This document shows, piece after piece, positions 56,941 through 64,000 of a DNA stretch of 64,000 nucleotides. The DNA is taken from assembly GCF_905171775.1 (NCBI RefSeq), contig NC_053494.1, forward strand, positions 47,153,981 through 47,217,980, written 5' to 3'. The position numbers and the translations under genes were made by a program. Position 1 is the first letter of the stretch. Every line of letters starts with the position of its first letter. The notes under the pieces are model-generated. The model was not told where the DNA came from, did no database searches, and worked only from the letters and a program-made list of their open reading frames with translations. Source of the stretch: Rana temporaria. Taxonomy: Eukaryota; Chordata; Amphibia; Anura; Ranidae.

Positions 56941-58071
56941 CTATACTCTCCTCTCCCTAACTAACTGCTGCTGACCGGCGGTTGCTCTGCCTCCCTCACA
57001 GGCTCACTCGTGACTCACTTTTTGTTGTCCATCGATCTGGTATGCCACACTGACACTGCCGAGTTGTTCCACTTCCCGGTCCCAGATGAAGGCTCTGAGC
57101 ATTTCCAGGTCCGGTCAGGGAGGAAGGGTGGAGGAGAAGACGGCGGCTTACAGATGCGCGGGCGGGCCTTCGCGAATGCGCGGCCCGCGTTCAAGGACTG
57201 GCCAGCCCCGCCGGAGCACCTGATCACATTCGCCCAATCCCAGGGCACCATCTGCCGCAAAATGGCGGCCGGCTGGTGACACAATAACGGTAACGGAGCT
57301 TAGAAATGTGACACAAGTCCTCCTTACCTGGGGGGGATTTTGCCATACCTGTCCCCCCCGCATTATTTCCTGGGGGGGATGCGTCCCCCCCGTCCCCCCC
57401 AGTTCCTACGCCCATGGCCCCTTGCACACTGAGGCGTTTTTCATGCGGTACAGCGCTTAAAATAGCGCTGCTATACCGCATGAAAAATCATGCCCTGCAG
57501 TGTTCAATGTGAAAGCCCGAATCCTTTCACATTGAAGCGGTGCGCTAGCAGGAGCGCACCAAAAGTCCTGCTAGCCGCATCTTTACCGCGGTATAGGAGC
57601 GGTGTGTTCACCGCTCCTATACCGCGCCTTCCCATTGAAATCAATGGGAAAGCGCGGTAATACCGCCCGCAACGCGGGCGGTATTAACCCTTTTTCGCCT
57701 GCTAGCGGGGGTTAAAACCTCACCGCTAGCGCCCGAATATCACGGTAAATACGACGGTATAGCCGCGCTACAAATAGCGCGGCTATACCGTCACCGCGGC
57801 TGCACGCCTCAGTGTGAAAGCAGCCTTAGTGTTGTCAGTGTCTCCCTTGGGTGTTCTCCTGTTGGGGAACCACAGGCAAAGCACATATGTGCAGCATGCC
57901 TAATAGGCTTTCCCGTTATAAACCAGGGCCACACCTCCTCTACTGCCTACTAGTGTTTGACTGACAGCCTTGCAGCAGAGTCCGGAAATATTTCTGAGCC
58001 TAAAGAGTCATTTAAAAAAAAAAATTATGAAATTTCAGAACATAATTACAATACTTTATTTTGTCTTTCAG

Positions 58072-58118
58072 GTGATGAAGGCGACAATTTTTATGTCATC
58101 GATCAAGGAGAAGCTGAT
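58072..58118 (+). CDS. prkar1b: Internal exon, PKA type I regulatory subunit (CNB-A domain)
   Basis: A 47-bp exon: acceptor TTTGTCTTTCAG ends at 58071 and donor GTGAGT begins at 58119. Joined to the previous exon it opens with a Gly codon split across the intron and reads GDEGDNFYVIDQGEAD, closing in phase 0. This covers beta strands 2-3 of the first cAMP-binding domain. DEGDNFYVIDQGE is nearly invariant in the family. The cAMP-binding cassette itself (FGELALIYGTPRA) belongs to the next exon, which is not in this window. DEGDNFYVID agrees with R1A as well as with R1B of lower vertebrates, so paralog choice rests on the earlier exon. The exon length again fits my memory of the mammalian R1A gene. 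Spliced, the two exons cover about 37 residues. Confidence 0.94.
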
Positions 58119-58437
58119 GTGAGTAGTGCTGTAGATCTATAGTCATTCTATATTTGTATATGTGTGTGCGTGTTTGAGTGTGCTTGTTCTCCCGCCAGAG
58201 ACAAGCATTAGCATTACATCATGAAAGCTGTATGCTGCCCACAAGCCTTTTCATTACATTTTATGGTCAAACATTAAAAAAAATATCCCAAGAAAATTCC
58301 TCTTTGTGTTGACAGGACTATGTATTTATTCTGTTAAGTGTACAAAGCATCAAATATATTTACCATGATGTATGCACTACGTTATTGTACCCATTCCGCT
58401 TGGAAGTTTTTTTTTTAAATTGCGTTGACTTATTTAA

Positions 58438-59419
58438 CCACTTAAGGACCGGACCAATATGCTGCTAAATGACCCAAGGGGTTTTTACAATTCGGCACTG
58501 CTTCGCTTTAACAGACAATTGCGCGGTCGTGCGACGTGGCTCCCAAACAAAATTGGCGTCCTTTTTCCCCCACAAATAGAGCTTTCTTTTGGTGGTATTT
58601 GATCACCTCTGCGGTTTTTATTTTTTGTGCTATAAACAAAAATGGAGCGACAATTTTGAAAAAAATTCAATATTTTTTACTTTTTGCTTTAATAAATATC
58701 CCCCAAAAACATATAAAAAAAAAATTTCCTCAGTTTAGATCGATACGTATTCTTCTACCTATTTTTGGTAAAAAAAAAATCGCAATAAGCATTTATCGAT
58801 TGGTTTGCGCAAAATGTATAGCGTTTACAAAATAGGGGATAGTTTTTTTTTTTTTTTTTTACTACTAATGGCGGCGATCAGCGATTTTTTTCGTGACTGC
58901 GACATTATGGCGGACACTTCGGACAATTTTGACACATTTTTGGGACCATTGTCATTTTCACAGCAAAAAATGCATTTAAATTGCATTGTTTATTGTGAAA
59001 ATGACAGTTACAGTTTGGGAGTTAACCACAGGGGGCGCTGTAGGAGTTAGGGTTCACCTAGTGTGTGTTTACAACTGTAGGGGGGTGTGGCTGTAGGTCT
59101 GACGTCATCGATCGAGTCTCCCTATAAAAGGGATCACTCGATCGATACAGCCGCCACAGTGAAGCACGGGGAAGCCGTGTTTACATACGGCTCTCCCCGT
59201 TCTTCAGCTCCGGGGAGCGATCGTGAGGGGGTGGCTAGAAACGAATAGCCGCGCCCTCATCCCGGATCGCTCCTGAAGCCACGGGAACCGCCGCATGTAC
59301 CGGGGGGGGGTCCCGATCGGACCCCCGACCCACTTCTAGGCAGGGACGTACAGGTACGCCAATGTGCCTGTACGTGCCATTCTGCCGACGTATATGTACA
59401 TGCGGCAGTCCGGAAGTGG
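58438..59419 (+). mobile_element. TTAA element B7, full length
   Basis: 982 bp with ends CCACTTAAGGACCGG and CAGTCCGGAAGTGG, and TTAA exactly on both sides (58434-58437, 59420-59423). Interior in the order of B2: GATCACCTCTGCGG, ACAAAATAGGGG, GGCGGACACTTCGG. Confidence 0.88.
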
Positions 59420-59443
59420 TTAAAGAAAATCTATAACTTCCTT

Positions 59444-59447
<4 letters not shown>

Positions 59448-59509
<62 letters not shown>

Positions 59510-59538
59510 TATATAGATAGATATAGATATACATATAT
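59448..59538. repeat. (TA)n / (GATA)n microsatellite
   Basis: About 30 TA dinucleotides to 59507, then GATA/TAGATA units to 59538. Confidence 0.95.
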
Positions 59539-59550
59539 GATTTTGGTTAT

Positions 59551-59880
59551 TTAAAGTATAACTAAATGCAAAACATTTTTCCGATTTGGATAGAGTGGTG
59601 AGGAAATAGAGGTTTTTAATGCCTGCCTTGTCCCTGTTGGTGGGAGTCCATCGCTTTAATTGTCCTGGCTACCAATGTGACCAGGAATGAAGAAGAGGGT
59701 AAATTCAACCTTTTAAGTTTCTACCAAAACAGGAATAGAGGGGAAATCTTTTATCAGGGACACTTGTTCCTACAACGAGACAAGACTTCCATCACATTGG
59801 AAAGATATCCTCTCACTTCCTGTTGAGTCTACAGGACAAAAAGTAAAGGGGAGTCCTTCTAATGAATCACAAATTGCAAA
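59551..59880. repeat. TTAA MITE fragment, K-like
   Basis: TTTAAAGTATAACTAAATGC resembles the left end of T2-type elements. GATTTGGATAG and TGTCCCTG words are shared with about 43905-43960. No right end was found. Confidence 0.35.
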
Positions 59881-60706
59881 CAATTGAGCATTTGACCCTC
59901 CCTACTTTATACAAAGAAAAAAAAGTTTTGGCTTTATACAGTACAAGCTTTAAGGTTGTTAGAGTAATAAAACTGTATTAGTGTTTGGCTCTTAGCAGTG
60001 GCGTAGCACTTTGCACTTTGTATGTAGCACACTCCTGATTATTGCACTCTGTACGCAGTACACTCATGAATTCTGCACTCTGTATGTACTGCACTCCTGA
60101 ACGCTGCACTCTGCAGAATGCGCCACTAGTATTTAACAATGCCCCATTAAGACTCTCCCACTGTTAGGCCGTGGTGGTGTGGTCAAGGTTATGCACTTAT
60201 TCTCTGAGAAAAAAAACACCCTGCCTATTGTAAGTCTGCAGTCTCTGACCATCTCCTGTAGTATGTGTGCAGTCTCTTACTGTCTACTGTATAATCTTTG
60301 ACCATCTTCTATAGTATGCCTGCAGTTTCTGACCGTCTCCTGTAGTATGTCTAGCACTAAATAATATGCAGAACCCTTATGTTTGACCCTTGAGTTATTA
60401 TTGGCTGCCTGCTCTGCTGTATATAGTTGTTCCTCGTTATCTACAACCTAAGCCTCTGATTGGCTGCCTGCAGCCTTTTATTATTGGTTGATACTGAGAA
60501 GATATCTCTTTGACTACTGTAATCAAAAAGATATCTCGGATCTAACCAATAATAAAAGGCTGCGGACAGCCAATCAGGGGCTCAGGCTGTGAGTTGAGGA
60601 ACCTGGGCCCCCATTCTTGGGTGCTAAAAGTCCACAGGTTAGAGGGGCGCAAATTATTTGCCTTGCCCTGGGTGCTGAGAACCCATGCTACACTACTGGC
60701 TCAAAA

Positions 60707-61053
60707 GCCTTGTACACTCGTCCGGTTTTCCCGACGGGAAAACTGCGAGGAGAGCTTTTGGCTGGGAATCCTGGCCGTGTGTATGCTTATGGCAGTTTTT
60801 CCGACAGGGAAAACTGCCCAGAAACCGCCGGATAAAACCACCTCTCTTTTTTCCAGCCGGGCTTTGGCCCAGCGGTTTTTGGCAGTTTTCCTATGGGAAA
60901 AGCTGCTATGGAGCATACACATGGCCAGGATTCCCGACCAAAGCTCCATTGCAGTGTGTAGGGGGAAAGACTGACTGAGCAGATTCTCGGCTTTCCCCTC
61001 GGGTTTCCCAGCGGGAAAAAGTCAGCCGGGAAACCCGTACCTGTGTTTGAGGC
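60707..61053. mobile_element. Family C MITE, copy C16
   Basis: Ends near GCCTTGTACACTCGTCCGG and ACCTGTGTTTGAGGC. Arms built on TTTTCCCGACGGGAAAA. The flanking duplication is lost. Confidence 0.7.
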
Positions 61054-61479
61054 TTTAGAGACTGTATTGTTTACTGATCTATCTTATTTAAAGAGTCTCT
61101 GTCCCATTTATTTCAATAGAAATCTTCCCACTTTTGCATATGTGCAGTTAAAATATCTTACGCATGTTATTTACCCATAAAAGCTTGTGTACTGTAGACA
61201 TCTAGGCCTCCATTCACACTTGAATATGAGCATTTTCAGGCGATTTTAATTATTTTTTTGCACATAAAAAAAAAAGACTTTCTGGAGTAGTCAAATTTTC
61301 TAGCAAATAAAAAAAAATACATCATTTTTGGAGAGGAAAAATGCTGTAAGTAAAGGTTAAAATTCTTGATTTTTCTGTGCCTTTTATAATTTTTTTAACA
61401 ATAGAAATACAGAAAGAAGTGCCAGACCACAATCGAATAAAAGAGTCCAAGATCATTTAATTGTTGATAAAAAAAAGAA

Positions 61480-61530
61480 CATCGAGTGCATTTTGGGGGA
61501 AACACCACTCCCCCCTTCATGGAGGCTCAA
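61480..61530 (-). ncRNA. Degenerate hammerhead-like motif
   Basis: On the minus strand: CATGA, GGGGG stem with an AGTGGTGTTT loop and CCCCC, AAAA, then TGCACTC. Mirrors the motif at 62724-62764, and the flanks (CAACAATTA words near 61462 and 62791) are inverted copies too. Confidence 0.35.
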
Positions 61531-61772
61531 CACAGGATAAAACTTAGGTGGGCTCATAGAAAATAGTGACTTAATACTACTCTATATTAATTAGAAGCAG
61601 TATTCAAGTTGTTCATCCATGAGGAGGAGTCAAGTTTTTCCTCCATTCGTAGATTTTCTAAATATGTTCTTTTAAGCTAGTGCATTGTTGGTTCACTTAA
61701 CTTTTCCTTTGATTTCCATTCTAAATGTTTTTTTTTTCTGTGTCTGAATTTCTCACTTCCTGTTTCTCCTTA

Positions 61773-62242
61773 GGCCTAGTACACACGGACGGACTGTCCG
61801 ATGAAAACGGTCCGCCGGACCGTTTTCATCGGACATGTCCGCTGCCGGATTTTGGTCTGATGGTTGTACACACCATCAAACCAAAATCCCCGCGGACAGG
61901 ATACGCGGTGACGTGGCCGCGCCGTCACCACGACGATGACGCGGCGATGTGAGCGACCCTGGAAGGTCAATGCTTCCACGCATGCGTCAAATCACTTTGA
62001 CGCATGCGAGGGCTTTCGGCCGAGCGAACATGTCCGGTAAGTCGTACAGACGACCGAACATGTCCGACGGACAGGCTTCCAGCAGACATGTTTCTTAGCA
62101 TGCTAAGAAACATTTGTCCGCTGGAAACCTGTCCGATCTGCCGGAAAATTGTCCGGTCGGACGTACAGACGACCGAACATGTCCGCTGAAACTGGTCTGC
62201 GGACCAGTTTCAGCAGACATGTTCGGTCGTGTGTACGGGGCC
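61773..62242. mobile_element. Family C MITE, copy C17
   Basis: 470 bp with ends GGCCTAGTACACACGGACGG and the inverted form. TTA left (61770-61772), TCA right. Confidence 0.85.
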
Positions 62243-62263
62243 TCAGTAAGCTTGCCCCCATCT

Positions 62264-62716
62264 TTAGATCCGCGTAACCTGATTTACGATCCGCCGGCGC
62301 AAGTTTTTGAGGCAAGTGCCTAATTCAGAAAGCACTTACCTCAAAACTTGTGGAGGCGTATCATAAATCCCCCGGCGGAATTCAAATTCCGTGGCTAGGG
62401 GGCGTCTACAATTTAAATCAGGCGCGTCCCACGCCGATCGAACAGCGTATGCGCCATCCGCAAATTTTCCCAGCGTGCATTGCTCCAAATGACGTCGCTA
62501 GGACGTCATTGGTTTCGGCGTGAGCGTAACTTGCATCCAGCTCTTTTCTGAATCAACTTACGCAAACGACGTAAAAATTTGAAACTCGGCGCGGGAACGA
62601 CGGCCATACTTAACATAGGATACCCCTCACATAGCAGGGGTAACTATACGCCGTAAAAAGCCGAACGCAAGCGACGTAAAAAAGAAGCAACGGGCGGGCG
62701 TTCGTTTCTGAATCGG
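62264..62716. repeat. Family A MITE, copy A12, ends damaged
   Basis: GATCCGCGTAACCTGATTTAC through GTTCGTTTCTGAATCGG. Only the interior is intact. It shows the uninterrupted form of the site where B5 entered A9. Confidence 0.7.
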
Positions 62717-62723
62717 CTGTCGT

Positions 62724-62764
62724 GTGATGAAGGGGGAGTGGTGTTGCCCCCTGAAACACATTGG
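62724..62764 (+). ncRNA. Degenerate hammerhead-like motif
   Basis: GTGATGA, a six-pair stem II (AGGGGG/CCCCCT), GAAA, then CACATTGG. The last part looks like CGCGTTGG after two CpG deaminations. The first core base is G where C is needed. Confidence 0.4.
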
Positions 62765-64000
62765 CTGTTTTTATATGACTGTTTTTACCAACAATTACAA
62801 TTATTTTGGGTTTCTTTCCTTATCTCTATGGTCTGAGATACTGTTGGGTCCCATCGAAGGAAGCCTTGCTGTGTGGGAGCCACTTTACCAGAGCTATTGA
62901 GCTTTTTGAAGTTTTCCTTCAAATGACTACACTTGCAATTGAAAAATTTCTCTGCAATTTTTTAAGTTAGTGACAGAGTGGATTTAACGTACACTTCGGT
63001 TGTTTCTTCTGATAATATTTGAAATGTATGTATCTGTCTGAATTTCGAGCATTACAGTGATATTCTCCTTGAGACAAATATCCCGTAACTAATTCCTGTT
63101 GTACTAATGCAGTGCTCTCTGAAGGAGACAAACTATTGACTAATGATTTAACGAGCACTACAAAGGTTCCTGAGAATCTAGGACGGTGTTAAGCCCCTGT
63201 GTTGTACTAATGATGCCGTCTTAACTCCCTAACAAAGGAGCTATCACTTTACCTCGTGTTAAATAACAGCAGCTCCAGGGAGAGAGCTTGTCAGTAAGGA
63301 GCCCACAAGGAGGGGAACATCAGCCCTGAAGGGAAGACATTTACTAGTCATTTGTGGCTCATTTCTGCTGAGTGGCTATGGGAAGATCTATGGACCATAT
63401 CCGCTGCCAAAACCCTGCTTTACTCACGCTCTAAAGTAGGATATTACTAATCTGTACTCTATGTCACCTCCTCCAGTTATGTGGAACAGACAATGGGTCA
63501 CACACAGCCTGATGAGTAATGCTGGACTTTCAGAAACATCATCATCTTTTTTTTTTACCTCATGAAAATACAGAATTGTGGCTTTGAAAAAAAGATTGAT
63601 ACGGGAAATTTGAATAATGTCAAGATGGAAATTGTTGGTGGTTAAAAAGTAAATTTATGAATAGGGTCAAAGACAGCTGTTATTTAAAAAGTATTAAAGA
63701 GAACCTGTCATCAGAGAAAACAAATGTATAAACTGAGACAATTAGCTGCCTTTATCCACCTCTATTGTATTAGAACAGTGTTCCCGCCTTCCCCACAGGC
63801 CCCTGGTACCCATGAACTTTGGAGACATATACCAAAGAAAATTACAGATGACAGCATTCCAGTGTCAGATGCAATCTTCTATATTTCATTAAATGGGGTA
63901 AAATAGGCGGACAGAGATCTTTTATCAATTTCGCGCTAACCAGCGCTTAATTGGAGAGGCTCCAATGATTAAGCATTATTTAGTGTGAAACAAGAGCTGT
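62765..64000. other. Unique, non-coding stretch
   Basis: TTAAAGAGAACCTGTCATC near 63696 resembles a T2-type left end. No further exon of the kinase subunit gene was recognised here. Confidence 0.4.

Larger units (their letters stand above)
55475..57416. mobile_element. hAT-type element O, repeat-rich, inside G2
   Basis: 1942-bp element, ends CATGGGTGTAGGAACC and GTTCCTACGCCCATG inverted, with an exact 8-bp duplication GCCCCTTG (55467-55474, 57417-57424). Inside are a CACCTACACTGACC-type tandem array, a duplicated block with TAATCCTCAGGAA, a G1 MITE and a large inverted repeat. No transposase frame. Confidence 0.88.
55466..57825. mobile_element. Family G MITE, copy G2, split by hAT element O
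   Basis: The left nine bases (GGCCCCTTG) at 55466-55474 and the rest at 57425-57825 make a 410-bp MITE with ends GGCCCCTTGCACACTG and CAGTGTGAAAGCAGCC. TTA flanks both sides (55463-55465, 57826-57828). Its interior is a palindrome of GCGGTACAGCGC and TAGCGCTGCTATACCGC. Confidence 0.85.
50703..58071 (+). other. Intron of the prkar1-type gene
   Basis: 7369-bp phase-1 intron with GTAAGA donor and a TTTGTCTTTCAG acceptor. It holds C12, C13 with A10, C14, a SINE, C15 and G2 with hAT element O, so well over half of it is mobile DNA. Confidence 0.88.

Noticed and set aside
59235..59534. 99-codon minus-strand frame starting with Ile-Tyr repeats
   Set aside because: The first third is the (TA)n tract and the rest is the end of element B7.
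58119..64000. Search for the next kinase-subunit exon (FGELALIYGTPRA cassette)
   Set aside because: No matching reading frame or splice pair was seen on the plus strand to the window end.

Overview
The window looks like nuclear DNA of an amphibian with a large, transposon-packed genome, most likely a true frog (Ranidae). This rests on the dense nesting of short inverted-repeat DNA transposons, a Tc1/IR-DR element, Kolobok/T2-like and piggyBac-like TTAA elements, a decayed DIRS-type reverse transcriptase and Penelope-type hammerhead motifs. I recognise this repeat style from frog genomes but cannot run a search to name the species. There is no sign of bacterial genes, operons, CRISPR arrays, rRNA or tRNA genes.

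Only two protein-coding exons can be supported, both on the + strand: 50641-50702 and 58072-58118. Together they encode part of the first cyclic-nucleotide-binding domain of a type I regulatory subunit of cAMP-dependent protein kinase, more like prkar1b than prkar1a. The 7.4-kb intron between them is mostly repeats. Nothing in 1-50640 or 58119-64000 could be recognised as another exon, so those parts are presumably long introns or intergenic DNA.

Repeat families (labels A-S are mine). A: about 680-bp foldback elements with ends like GGGCCAGATTCA and 3-bp target duplications. C, D, E, F, G, S: MITEs that sit in TWA targets (TTA or TAA), as PIF/Harbinger elements do. B and P: elements in TTAA with CCACTT or CCTCC ends (piggyBac-like). 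I, J, K1, K2: TTAA elements with AGxG-type ends (Kolobok/T2-like). Seven hAT-type elements are supported by inverted ends plus 8-bp duplications (R, M, N, H, X, L, O; N has an imperfect one). There is one dead Tc1 transposon (27057-29160) and two copies of a roughly 510-bp tRNA-derived SINE (28373-28885, 53835-54344) with perfect 15-16 bp target duplications.

Layout. 1-5500: MITE chains (A1, D1-C1-D2, C3-F1, A2). 6850-10980: hAT elements, a possible LTR, a DIRS reverse-transcriptase relic and a split TTAA element. 13900-16450: a TTAA MITE, then about 1.7 kb of a 32-33 bp minisatellite. 17.7-24.7 kb: A and C elements, a tandem duplication that preserves an empty site, hAT H and hairpin element I. 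25-34 kb: hammerhead-like motifs, element P, the Tc1 with its SINE, and element B2. 34.5-46.3 kb: hAT X with a 21-bp minisatellite, A6/A7/A8, B3, K2 with hAT L inside, J1, and A9 with B5 inside. 46.9-52.9 kb: nested B elements, another hammerhead motif, the first exon and a chain of C elements. 53.8-62.8 kb: the second SINE, hAT O inside G2, the second exon, B7, C16, C17 and A12.

The most interesting layer is RNA- and target-site-level structure, not protein coding. It includes hammerhead-ribozyme-like motifs at several loci, transposon chains joined through one shared target trinucleotide or TTAA, and several hAT elements that carry minisatellite cores.
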